Positions 1 to 6,521 are shown, numbered from the stretch's first letter. The stretch: DNA of 8,614 nt from DATEHG01 sp035279705 (GCA_035279705.1 DATEHG010000142.1:1-8614); one strand, 5' to 3'. Translations and numbers: made by a program. Notes: a model not told the origin generated them from the sequence alone.

Positions 1-1940
1 TGCAGCGCCGTGGCGTAACGGTAGAGTTCCGCTTCGGGCACGATCGCCTTGATCCGGGTCAGCCGCCCTTCCTGCTCGGTGCCGAGGATGTGACCCCGGC
101 GGGCGCTGAGGTCGCCCATCACATCGCCGAGCGTTTCCGAGGGCGTTCGCACCTCGAGCGAGGCGAGGGGTTCGAGCAGCACCGGACGGCACTGCACCGA
201 GACGGCCCGGAAGGCCAGGATCCCGGCCATCCGGAACGCCATTTCGCTCGAGTCGACGTCGTGGTAGCTGCCGTCGAAGCACTCCGCCTGGAAGTCGACC
301 AGCGGGTAGCCGGCTACGGGACCGCGGACCGCGGCTTCCTGTACGCCGCGGTCCACCGCGGGGATGTACTTGTTGGGGATCACCCCGCCGACAATCGCGT
401 CGACGAACCGGTAGCCGGAGCCGCGCGGCAAAGGCGCGAGGCGGATCCAGCAGTCACCATACTGGCCGCGCCCGCCGGTCTGCTTCTTGTGCTTGCCCTG
501 GCCCTCGGCCCGGCCCTTGAGCGTTTCGCGATAGGCGATGCGCGGCTTGACCAGGTCGGCATGCACGCCGAAGCGGCGCTCGAGGCGGCCCAGCAGGATT
601 TCGAAGTGGCGTTCGCCCATGCCGTGGATCAGCGTCTGGCCCAGTTCGCTGCTGTACTCGAAATGGAAGGTGGGATCCTCCTCGTGCAGCTTGTGGAGGC
701 CCGCGGCGAGCTTGTCCTCCTCGCCCCGCTGCTTCACCGCCACCGCGGACGTGGCCACCGCCTCAGGCCACGGGATGACCGGCATGCGGAGCGGCTGCTC
801 CTTGCGGCAGAAGGTGTCCCCCGTGTGCGTGTCCTTGAGCTTGGCCACCGAGGCGATGTCCCCGGCAGAGAGCTCGGGCACCTCGATGCGTTCCTTGCCC
901 TGCTGGATCGACAGGTGGGCCAGCTTCTCCGTCACCGAGTGCTCGGCGTTCCAGACTTCCTGGCCGGTCTTGAGCTCGCCGGTGTAGAGGCGGAAGTAGT
1001 TCACGTCCCCGACGTGGGGTTCGGACACCGTCTTGAAGACGCGGCCCGCGAGCGGCGCGTTCTTCACCGCCTCCCCGCCCGGGATCGGTGCCTCGGCGGG
1101 TGAGGGACAGAGCTCGACCACCTTGGAGAGCAGTGCCTGCATCCCGTAGGTCAGCGCCGCGCTGCCGCAGAAGAGCGGCACGATCTCGCCGGACAGCATG
1201 CCCCGCTTCATCGCCTGCAGCACCTGGTCCCGGGGAATCGACTCGCCGCCCAGGTAGCGCTCGAGCAGGTCGTCGTCGCTCGAGGCCACGGCTTCGGTCA
1301 GCGCCTGGTCATACTGCTCGTAGCGCGCCTGGTATTCGGCCGGCACCTCGACCTCCTCATAGTCCCCGGCCTTGGTGCCCTTCTTGTACAGGTGGGTCTT
1401 GCCGTCGAACAGGTTGATGATGCCGTGGAAGTCGAGCCCGTCGCCCACCGGGATTTCGACCGGGACCACCTTGGGCGAGAGGTGCGCCTTCACGTCGTTG
1501 AAGACCCGCTCGAAATTGGCGTGCTCCTTGTCCATCTGGGCCACGAACAGGATCCGGGGCAGGTGGAGCTGGTCACACACCTCCCACGCCTTTTCGGTGC
1601 CGACCTCCACCCCGCTCACGGCGTTGAGCACCACGACCGCCGCATCGGCCGTGTACAGCGCCGTCACCGCCTCGCCGAAGAAGTCGAGCAGGCCGGGCGC
1701 GTCGATGAGATTGAGCTTGGTGTCCATCCACTCGGCCACGCCGAGTCCCAGATTGATGGAGTGCTGACGGGCGATTTCGTCGGGGGAATGATCCGTGAGG
1801 GTGGTGCCTTCCTTGATCGTGCCATGTCGGCGGCTGGCCCCCGAAACGAAGGCGAGCGCGTCGACCAGGGTCGTCTTGCCGGAGCCGCCGTGCCCCACGA
1901 AGGCCACGTTGCGGATCGCGGCTGAGCGATAGACCTTCAT
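1..1940 (-). CDS. fusA: Elongation factor G-like GTPase (EF-G2 type), partial
   Basis: This is a translational GTPase of the EF-G family. Classical EF-G moves tRNA and mRNA through the ribosome with GTP hydrolysis; EF-G2-type paralogues are less well understood. Reading begins at ATG 1940-1938, 8 nt after a GGAGG Shine-Dalgarno, and stays open for 646 residues to the window edge. Roughly 45-50 residues, the end of domain V, are missing. Visible in order: P-loop GHGGSGKT (16-23), DAPG (80-83), G4 position AQMD (134-137), domain II (about 290-385), domain III with a GERHFEILL segment (about 442-450), domain IV with GGRGQYG (489-495) and DVDSSEMAF, and the start of domain V. The GHGGSGKT P-loop and the loss of His after DxPG match the EF-G2 group rather than housekeeping EF-G. 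The AQMD in place of NKxD is unusual even so. The family call is secure; the cellular role is not. It is divergently oriented to the dehydrogenase gene. Confidence 0.95.
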   Translation of the reverse strand, partial: MKVYRSAAIRNVAFVGHGGSGKTTLVDALAFVSGASRRHGTIKEGTTLTDHSPDEIARQHSINLGLGVAEWMDTKLNLIDAPGLLDFFGEAVTALYTADAAVVVLNAVSGVEVGTEKAWEVCDQLHLPRILFVAQMDKEHANFERVFNDVKAHLSPKVVPVEIPVGDGLDFHGIINLFDGKTHLYKKGTKAGDYEEVEVPAEYQARYEQYDQALTEAVASSDDDLLERYLGGESIPRDQVLQAMKRGMLSGEIVPLFCGSAALTYGMQALLSKVVELCPSPAEAPIPGGEAVKNAPLAGRVFKTVSEPHVGDVNYFRLYTGELKTGQEVWNAEHSVTEKLAHLSIQQGKERIEVPELSAGDIASVAKLKDTHTGDTFCRKEQPLRMPVIPWPEAVATSAVAVKQRGEEDKLAAGLHKLHEEDPTFHFEYSSELGQTLIHGMGERHFEILLGRLERRFGVHADLVKPRIAYRETLKGRAEGQGKHKKQTGGRGQYGDCWIRLAPLPRGSGYRFVDAIVGGVIPNKYIPAVDRGVQEAAVRGPVAGYPLVDFQAECFDGSYHDVDSSEMAFRMAGILAFRAVSVQCRPVLLEPLASLEVRTPSETLGDVMGDLSARRGHILGTEQEGRLTRIKAIVPEAELYRYATAL

Positions 1941-1948
1941 CGGTCCGG

Positions 1949-1953
1949 CCTCC
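1949..1953 (-). promoter_or_regulatory. Shine-Dalgarno of the EF-G-like gene
   Basis: GGAGG on the minus strand sits 8 nt before ATG 1940. It fixes the start and shows that this gene uses a conventional leader, unlike the leaderless genes nearby. I see no convincing -35/-10 pair upstream of it. Confidence 0.75.
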
Positions 1954-1986
1954 AGAGGAAGAGGACAGCCTGAGGATGCAGCGCGG

Positions 1987-2022
1987 ATCGGGGGATGGCT
2001 AGGGGGGCCGGGGGCCAGCGGG
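1987..2022. repeat. G-rich low-complexity patch
   Basis: The plus strand carries several runs of four to six G, beginning with a GGGGGATGG unit. That unit also builds the two palindromic elements around the NmrA-like gene. No complementary C-rich arm follows, so this looks like a lone half element or an independent G-rich patch. It lies in the leader or promoter region of the EF-G-like gene, where the minus transcript would be C-rich. G-quadruplex potential exists on the plus strand. Confidence 0.4.
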
Positions 2023-2066
2023 GCAGTGAGACCGCCTCACCTCGGCCCACTCGTTGCCCGAGTCCT

Positions 2067-2118
2067 GCTCACTGCTCACCCGCAGTTCCCGCTCCCTGCT
2101 CCCAGCTCCCTGCTCCCT
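2067..2118. repeat. Heptamer tandem repeat (GCTCCCT)
   Basis: Four perfectly phased 7-nt units fill 2091-2118: GCTCCCT, GCTCCCA, GCTCCCT, GCTCCCT. Before them are two related units, GCTCACT and GCTCACC (2067-2080), separated by a 10-nt interruption. The array ends just before the TAGATT box of the dehydrogenase promoter, so it occupies the -35 and upstream region. Copy-number change here could alter the promoter. No protein-coding role is apparent. Confidence 0.75.
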
Positions 2119-2126
2119 GATAGATT
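2118..2126 (+). promoter_or_regulatory. Leaderless extended -10 box of the dehydrogenase gene
   Basis: TGATAGATT reads as an extended -10 (TGn followed by TAGATT at 2121-2126). It ends exactly 6 nt before ATG 2133, which puts the expected transcription start at the start codon. There is no Shine-Dalgarno, and no clear -35 can be seen within the heptamer repeat. The inference is a leaderless mRNA. Confidence 0.6.
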
Positions 2127-2132
2127 CCCGGC

Positions 2133-2843
2133 ATGCCTGCCAAACTCCCAGCTCTCGTCACCGGCGCCACCGAGGGAATCGGCCGAGCCACCGCCTTTGC
2201 CCTGGCCCGGGAAGGCCACCCGGTCGCGGTCTGCGCCCGCACCGCCTCGAAGGTTGATGCGCTGGTGGCCGAACTTCGCGCCAGCGGATTTCAGGCCGCC
2301 GGTGCGGCCTGCGACGTGGCAGATCCCGTCTCGGTCACGGCGCTCTGCCGCGCAGCCGAGCAGGCGCTGGGGCCGATCGGGGTGCTGGTCAACAATGCCG
2401 GGATCGCCCGGCTCAAGCCGTTCCAGGACCTCACGCTCGAGGACTGGGACGCGACGATCGCGACCAATCTCCGGAGTCTCTACCTCACGACCCGTGAGGT
2501 GCTCCCCGGCATGCGCCAGCGGCGTGAGGGCACGATCGTGAACGTCGCTTCGCTGGCGGCCAGGAACGGATTCGCCGGCGGCACGGTCTACTCCGCGTCC
2601 AAGCACGCGGTGCTGGGCTTCAGCCGTTCGCTGATGCTCGAGGTGAGGAAGGAAAATGTCCGGGTCATCACCATCTGCCCGGGCTCGGTGGAGACGCCGC
2701 TGATGAAGACGCAGACCGCCCTGTCTGTCCGGCTGGACCATATCCTCCAGCCCGAGGACGTGGCCACCGCGATTGTCGACGCGCTCCGCCTGCCGGCCCG
2801 CGCCATGGTCAGCGAAATCGATCTTCGCCCCACCGATCCGTGA
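2133..2843 (+). CDS. Short-chain dehydrogenase/reductase (SDR)
   Basis: This is a 236-residue classical SDR, a soluble NAD(P)-dependent oxidoreductase acting on an alcohol or carbonyl substrate that cannot be named from sequence. It has the cofactor motif TGATEGIG (10-17), acidic D61 in the CDV segment that contacts adenine, NNAG (87-90), the catalytic tetrad N112, S140, Y153 and K157 (YxxxK), and PG (183-184) with T188 after the sixth strand. R36 after the second strand favours NADP(H). The length is normal for the family. ATG 2133 is chosen because the Rossmann strand begins five residues later and a TAGATT box sits six bases upstream. The stop overlaps the start of the next gene (GTGA), so the two are probably translationally coupled. 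FabG-like reductases share these motifs, but no fatty-acid synthesis genes are nearby. Confidence 0.93.
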   Translation: MPAKLPALVTGATEGIGRATAFALAREGHPVAVCARTASKVDALVAELRASGFQAAGAACDVADPVSVTALCRAAEQALGPIGVLVNNAGIARLKPFQDLTLEDWDATIATNLRSLYLTTREVLPGMRQRREGTIVNVASLAARNGFAGGTVYSASKHAVLGFSRSLMLEVRKENVRVITICPGSVETPLMKTQTALSVRLDHILQPEDVATAIVDALRLPARAMVSEIDLRPTDP

Positions 2844-3043
2844 GCGGGCTCTGCATCGACCGCTGCGTCTGCCGGCAGACGCTGTTCGCCGACCTCCTCC
2901 CCCGGGTGAGGGCCGCCGGGTGGCAGCTGGCCGACCTCATCCGCGAAACCGGCTGCGGCGGGACCTGCGGCCTTTGCCGCCCCTACCTCCGGGCCATGAT
3001 CCGCACCGGCCGCACCACCTTTGACGAGATCATCCTCGAGTAG
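2840..3043 (+). CDS. BFD-like [2Fe-2S]-binding protein
   Basis: This 67-residue protein consists of a single BFD-type domain. Cysteines C9, C11, C43 and C46 form the pattern C-x-C-x31-C-x2-C. The spacing (34 between first and third, 3 between third and fourth) matches E. coli Bfd (C4, C6, C38, C41), whose [2Fe-2S] cluster delivers electrons to bacterioferritin for iron release. The second pair lies in GTCGLCRPY. Two further cysteines, C5 and C39, are not part of the canonical set. The start is GTG 2840, overlapping the dehydrogenase stop by 4 nt, which implies coupled translation. The domain also occurs fused to nitrite reductases and oxidoreductases, so a free-standing electron-transfer partner of the adjacent dehydrogenase or a redox sensor is possible. 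No bacterioferritin gene is in view. Confidence 0.85.
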   Translation: MSGLCIDRCVCRQTLFADLLPRVRAAGWQLADLIRETGCGGTCGLCRPYLRAMIRTGRTTFDEIILE

Positions 3044-4574
3044 CGGGGTCGCCGCGCTGGGACAGGAATTCCGCCCCACCGTGCCGGCGGTGGGGGGGGT
3101 CCTCCTCTGCGGGCTGGTGGCCTTCTGGCTGGCGTGGCAGGGGCACCCCATCGCGGTGGCGCTGGCAACGCTGGCCTTCGTCCTGCTGGTCTCCGCCTTT
3201 CAGCGCTACCGGCGCGCGACCCGCCACCAGGCCGGTGCGCTGCAGGAAGCGCTGGACGAGGCCGCGGCGCGAAACCTCGACCTGGCCCGGCTGCAGCGCG
3301 TCACCGCGGCGCTGCTGGCCGGTGACACCCTCGAACGCCTGTACAAGGAAGTCGCCGATGCCGCGGCGGTACTGCTCCAGACCAGCGGCGCTGCGGTGAC
3401 CCAGGTGGTGGAAGAGGGACGATTCGTGAAAGTGATGGCGGCCGCCGGGGAGCTCTGCCCGGCGGTCGGCCATCTCCTCCCCGCCGATTCCTCGATGCAC
3501 GGCTGGGTGGTCACCAACGAAGAGCCGCTGATCTCCAACGACGTCCTCTCCGACCCCCGCAACTACCTCATCGCGGGCGGAGACGAGCGCACCACGGCCA
3601 TCGTGCCGCTCCGCTCCGCCGGCATGGTCATCGGCACGCTCGGCGTCTACGACCGCCTCGACCATCGCCCCTTCGGCAACACCGACCTCCAGCTGCTGCA
3701 TACGCTCGGCGACCAGGTGGTCGTGGGCCTCGACCGCGTGCACGCGCTGGACGAGAGCCGCCGCAACGAGCAGGCGCTCGGTGAGAAGAACCGGGAGCTG
3801 CAACGGGTCACGGAGCTCAAGAGCCAGTTCATGGCCAACATGTCCCACGAGCTCCGCACACCGCTCAACGCCATCATCGGGTTCTCGGACCTGATGCTCA
3901 CCGAGGAGCTGGGCGCGCTCAACGAGACCCAGCGGGAGTTCCTCGACTCCGTCCTGCGCAACGGCCGGCATCTCCTCGGCCTCATCAACAACGTCCTCGA
4001 CCTCTCGAAGATCGAAGCGGGACGGATGACCCTCACCCTGGCGCCCACCGATCTCCGGGAGTGCCTGGTTGCCGCCGTTGCCGATACGGCGAGCCTCCGT
4101 TCCGCCAAGAACCAGGGCTGCCGTACCCAGGTCGACGAGGGCTCCATGAGCGCCCTGGCCGACGGGGTCCGGGTGCGGCAGATCCTGTTCAACCTGCTGT
4201 CCAACGCATCCAAGTTCACCCCCGAAAAGGGCGAGGTGACCGTGAGCGCCGTCGCCACCCGGGCACCCCTCCCCTGTCCCGCCGACCGCGCGGGAGAGCG
4301 GCCTCGACTGGTGTCGCGGGACGCGATCTGGATCTCGGTGACCGATACCGGCATCGGCATCCACGCCGAGGACATGCCGCGGCTGTTCCAGGAATTCACC
4401 CAGGTGGACAGCTCGGCCAGCCGCCAGGCGCAGGGCACCGGGCTGGGCCTCGCACTCTCGCGCAAATTCGTCGAGTTGCATGGCGGCGCGATCGGCGCGG
4501 AATCGGTGCCCGGGCGGGGATCGAGTTTCTGGTTCATATTGCCGGTGGAGGGGCCGATTCGGAGGGAAAAGTGA
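3021..4574 (+). CDS. GAF-domain sensor histidine kinase
   Basis: This is a membrane-anchored two-component sensor kinase of up to 517 residues. Two closely spaced hydrophobic helices (about 24-40 and 44-62) make an N-terminal hairpin with almost no periplasmic loop, so sensing is probably cytoplasmic or within the membrane. A GAF domain (about 95-240) and a short helical linker follow. The HisKA domain has phospho-acceptor H276 in MSHELRTPLNA. The HATPase has an N box (NLLSNASKFT, 391-400), DTGIGI (442-447) and GTGLGL (472-477). There is no receiver domain, and no response regulator gene lies nearby. The start is uncertain: TTG 3021 overlaps the [2Fe-2S] gene by 23 nt and lacks a Shine-Dalgarno, while GTG 3081 keeps both helices and has AGGA 13 nt upstream. 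A run of eight G follows at 3092-3099. A loosely conserved insert (about 411-436) separates the N and G1 boxes. The ligand is unknown. Confidence 0.93.
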   Translation: MTRSSSSSGVAALGQEFRPTVPAVGGVLLCGLVAFWLAWQGHPIAVALATLAFVLLVSAFQRYRRATRHQAGALQEALDEAAARNLDLARLQRVTAALLAGDTLERLYKEVADAAAVLLQTSGAAVTQVVEEGRFVKVMAAAGELCPAVGHLLPADSSMHGWVVTNEEPLISNDVLSDPRNYLIAGGDERTTAIVPLRSAGMVIGTLGVYDRLDHRPFGNTDLQLLHTLGDQVVVGLDRVHALDESRRNEQALGEKNRELQRVTELKSQFMANMSHELRTPLNAIIGFSDLMLTEELGALNETQREFLDSVLRNGRHLLGLINNVLDLSKIEAGRMTLTLAPTDLRECLVAAVADTASLRSAKNQGCRTQVDEGSMSALADGVRVRQILFNLLSNASKFTPEKGEVTVSAVATRAPLPCPADRAGERPRLVSRDAIWISVTDTGIGIHAEDMPRLFQEFTQVDSSASRQAQGTGLGLALSRKFVELHGGAIGAESVPGRGSSFWFILPVEGPIRREK

Positions 4575-4575
4575 A

Positions 4576-4651
4576 GATTGGGGGATGGAAGATGGGGGGA
4601 TGGGGGGATTGATGGTGCAGTGCCATCTCCCCATCCCTCCATCCCCCCATC
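4576..4651. repeat. GGGGGGAT palindromic element, copy 1
   Basis: The left arm (about 4576-4610) is made of G-runs separated by AT or GAT, and the right arm (about 4623-4651) is the matching C-rich sequence. The core is GATGG (4611-4615), a 7-nt loop and CCATC (4623-4627), extended by GGGGA/TCCCC after a TT bulge and then by about ten more pairs. It begins two bases after the kinase stop and ends about 30 bases before the NmrA-like gene. No T-run follows, so it is not a standard intrinsic terminator. The G-runs could form a quadruplex. It is a sibling of the element at 5559-5629. Confidence 0.75.
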
Positions 4652-4670
4652 ACAGTTCAACGATTCACCA

Positions 4671-4675
4671 GGGAG
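4671..4675 (+). promoter_or_regulatory. Shine-Dalgarno of the NmrA-like gene
   Basis: GGGAG lies 8 nt before ATG 4684. It decides the start against an in-frame open extension reaching back through the palindromic element and into the kinase gene. Confidence 0.75.
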
Positions 4676-4683
4676 TTCGTCAT

Positions 4684-5544
4684 ATGAAGGTTCTCGTACT
4701 CGGCGGTACCGGAACGGTGGGGTCCGCCACGGTGAAGGGACTGCTGGCCAAGAAGGTGGATGTGACCGTTCTGACCCGGAACGCCAACGCGGCCGGCAAG
4801 CTGCCTGCCGGCGTGAAGGGGATCGCGGGGGATCTGCTCGACATCGGCGTGATCCGGAGCGCCTTCAAGGGCTTCGATGCGGCCTACATCCTGACCGCGC
4901 TGCATGACAGCGAGGCGCACCAGGGTTTGCTGGCGGTCAACGGCGCCGTCATGGGCGGCGTGAAGAAGATCGTGTTCCTCTCGATCCACGACGTGGACAA
5001 GGCGCCGCACCTGCCGCATTTCGGCGCCAAGATCCCGATCGAGCTGGCCATCAAGGCTTCGGGTGTCCCGTACACGATCCTCCGGCCGAACAACTTCTAC
5101 CAGAACGACTACTGGTTCAAGGACGTCATTCTGAACTACGGGATCTATCCGCAGCCGTTCGGCAGCGCGGGACTCTCCCGCGTGGATGTGGAGGACATCG
5201 CCGAGGCTGGCGTGCTGGCCCTCACTTCGAATGTCACTGACAACGAAACCGTGGACCTGGTCGGGCCCGAGGCGATGACCGCGCCCAAGACGGCGGAGAT
5301 CTGGAGCAAGGCACTCGGCAAGACCATCAAGTACGGCGGGGACGATCTCGATGCGTGGGAAAAGTCCATGCTGGCGTATATGCCCGCCTGGCAGGTATTC
5401 GACTTCCGGATGATGTACCACTTCTTCCAGACGAAGGGACTCAAGGCGACGCCCCAATCCATCGCGCGGCAGACCAAGCTGCTGGGCCACGCGCCGCGGG
5501 CGTACGAACCGTTTGTGGAGGCGACGGCGAAGAGCTGGAAGTAG
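4684..5544 (+). CDS. NmrA-like family NAD(P)-binding protein
   Basis: This 286-residue atypical SDR of the NmrA/NAD(P)H-binding group (Rossmann fold) has the N-terminal motif GGTGTVG (7-13). R32 after the second strand suggests NADP(H) recognition. The segments FLSIHDV (98-104) and YTILRPNNFYQN (130-141) are typical of the family, and a C-terminal NmrA-like lobe follows. Members are either redox enzymes on small substrates (azoreductase- or quinone-reductase-like) or non-catalytic redox sensors, and the sequence does not separate these. The classical YxxxK pair is not evident: K116 falls in the usual lysine region, but the tyrosine position holds H112. ATG 4684 is chosen from the GGGAG 8 nt upstream and because the first strand begins at residue 2. 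The gene stands alone, bracketed by two similar palindromic repeats, and converges on the CDF gene. No partner gene is evident. Confidence 0.9.
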   Translation: MKVLVLGGTGTVGSATVKGLLAKKVDVTVLTRNANAAGKLPAGVKGIAGDLLDIGVIRSAFKGFDAAYILTALHDSEAHQGLLAVNGAVMGGVKKIVFLSIHDVDKAPHLPHFGAKIPIELAIKASGVPYTILRPNNFYQNDYWFKDVILNYGIYPQPFGSAGLSRVDVEDIAEAGVLALTSNVTDNETVDLVGPEAMTAPKTAEIWSKALGKTIKYGGDDLDAWEKSMLAYMPAWQVFDFRMMYHFFQTKGLKATPQSIARQTKLLGHAPRAYEPFVEATAKSWK

Positions 5545-5558
5545 AATTGTTGGAGAGA

Positions 5559-5629
5559 GGGATGGGGGGATGGGGGGATGGAGAAGCTGATGAGTCTCCC
5601 CATCCCCCCATCATACATCCCCCCATCCA
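5559..5629. repeat. GGGGGGAT palindromic element, copy 2
   Basis: This sits in the 85-nt convergent gap between the NmrA-like and CDF genes. The left arm (5559-5581) has two GGGGGGAT units. The centre is a small hairpin, GGAGA (5580-5584) pairing with TCTCC (5595-5599). The right arm (5596-5629) holds two ATCCCCCC-type blocks separated by a short ATCATAC-like spacer that would bulge out. Arm composition matches copy 1 while the apical sequences differ. It could act as a bidirectional transcription barrier, but there is no T-run on either strand. Confidence 0.75.
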
Positions 5630-6505
5630 TCAATGCTCAAACGGCTCCATGTGAATCAGCACCCCGCTCACGGCGGGCACGGCGGCCCGGATGGCCGACT
5701 TGACCTTGCCGCTCAGGATGTGCGCGTCGTGCAGTGACATCTCGGGATCCGCCTGCACATGCAGATCCACGAAGTATTCGACTCCCGCCTTCCGGATCTT
5801 GAGCTTCTCGATCGCCAGCACGCCTTCGACACTCACCGCTGCGTTCGAGATCGTCTGCGGCAGCTCTCCCTCCGGCGTCCGGTCCATCAAGTCCGCCACC
5901 GCCGGCCGGAGCAGTCCCACGCCGTTGTACATGATGATGGCTGCCGCGAAGAGCGCGGCCCAGTCATCCGCCATTTCCCACCCGGCGCCGCCGATCAGCG
6001 CGATGCTGATGCCGATGAAGGCGCACCCCGAGGTGATCACGTCGGCGCGGTGATGCCAGGCGTCGGCATGCAGCGCGGTACTGCCGGCCTCCTGGCCCGC
6101 GGCCTCGACCCGGCGGAAGAGCGTTTCCTTGATCAGCATCACGACCACCAGCACCACCAGGGTGAACGGCGCCGGCGCATGGTGCGGCGTGATGATTTCC
6201 CTCACCGATTCGACGGCGATGGCAATGGCGGCGCCCAGCAGCATCAGCGACACCACGGCGCCGGCGAGCGCCTCCGCCTTGCCGTAGCCGAACGGATAGT
6301 CCTCGTCCGCCGAGCGGGTCGAGATCCGGAGGCCGGAGAGCACGATGACGGAGGAGAAGATGTCGGCGGTCGATTCGATCCCGTCCGCCACGAGGGCGTA
6401 CGAGTGCCCCAGGATGCCGGCGGCGAGCTTGGCCATCGCCAGCAGGGAATTGATGGCGATCCCGAACTTGGCGAGCCGGATTCCCCGGGACAGCCGCTCC
6501 CTCAT
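5630..6505 (-). CDS. Cation diffusion facilitator (CDF) family metal transporter
   Basis: This is a 291-residue inner-membrane CDF exporter, which moves divalent metal out of the cytoplasm in exchange for protons. There are six predicted TM helices within residues 10-205. The TM2 metal site lies in ADGIESTAD, giving E44-x3-D48. The TM5 site lies in HADAWHHRAD, giving H151-x3-D155. A cytoplasmic ferredoxin-like C-terminal domain (about 212-291) has the expected VEYFVDLHV strand and closing LIHMEP. Zinc CDFs usually have H-x3-D in TM2 and iron/zinc types D-x3-D, so E at this position leaves the substrate open (Zn, Fe, Co, Cd or Mn). ATG 6505 is preferred over an in-frame extension to 6604, because that would cross the lipoprotein terminator and stop. 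It also has a TACGGT box six bases upstream and no Shine-Dalgarno. Confidence 0.93.
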   Translation of the reverse strand: MRERLSRGIRLAKFGIAINSLLAMAKLAAGILGHSYALVADGIESTADIFSSVIVLSGLRISTRSADEDYPFGYGKAEALAGAVVSLMLLGAAIAIAVESVREIITPHHAPAPFTLVVLVVVMLIKETLFRRVEAAGQEAGSTALHADAWHHRADVITSGCAFIGISIALIGGAGWEMADDWAALFAAAIIMYNGVGLLRPAVADLMDRTPEGELPQTISNAAVSVEGVLAIEKLKIRKAGVEYFVDLHVQADPEMSLHDAHILSGKVKSAIRAAVPAVSGVLIHMEPFEH

Positions 6506-6511
6506 CGGGTC

Positions 6512-6517
6512 ACCGTA
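6512..6517 (-). promoter_or_regulatory. Leaderless -10 box of the CDF gene
   Basis: TACGGT on the minus strand ends exactly 6 nt before ATG 6505, the same TANNNT-N6-start spacing as two other genes here. No Shine-Dalgarno is present. The -35 position would fall inside the terminator hairpin of the upstream lipoprotein gene and shows no consensus match. Confidence 0.5.
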
Positions 6518-6521
6518 AACG

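Noticed and set aside
90..1925. Long plus-strand frames over the left end (90-1103, 1392-1925).
   Set aside because: They are antisense to continuous EF-G homology on the minus strand and show no domain, signal or start context.
2026..2040. Small hairpin GTGAG-ACCGC-CTCAC in the divergent intergenic region.
   Set aside because: A 5-bp stem in a high-GC region is expected by chance, and it has no clear relation to a promoter or start.
3030..4634. A 534-codon minus-strand frame opposite the histidine kinase.
   Set aside because: The plus strand encodes an intact kinase with every catalytic box. The antisense product is His/Glu/Arg-rich with no domain and starts inside the palindromic repeat.
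4480..4683. In-frame upstream extension of the NmrA-like gene.
   Set aside because: It overlaps the kinase C-terminus and translates the palindromic repeat. The ribosome site and the Rossmann strand both point to ATG 4684.
4576..5629. CRISPR array or transposon terminal inverted repeats from the repeated G-rich units.
   Set aside because: Units are 7-8 nt with no unique spacers, and no transposase or target duplication is visible. Each element is a palindrome on its own rather than half of an inverted pair.
5545..5629. Standard intrinsic terminator between the convergent genes.
   Set aside because: The stem is long and GC-rich, but no T-run follows on either strand, so it is recorded as a repeat with possible barrier function only.
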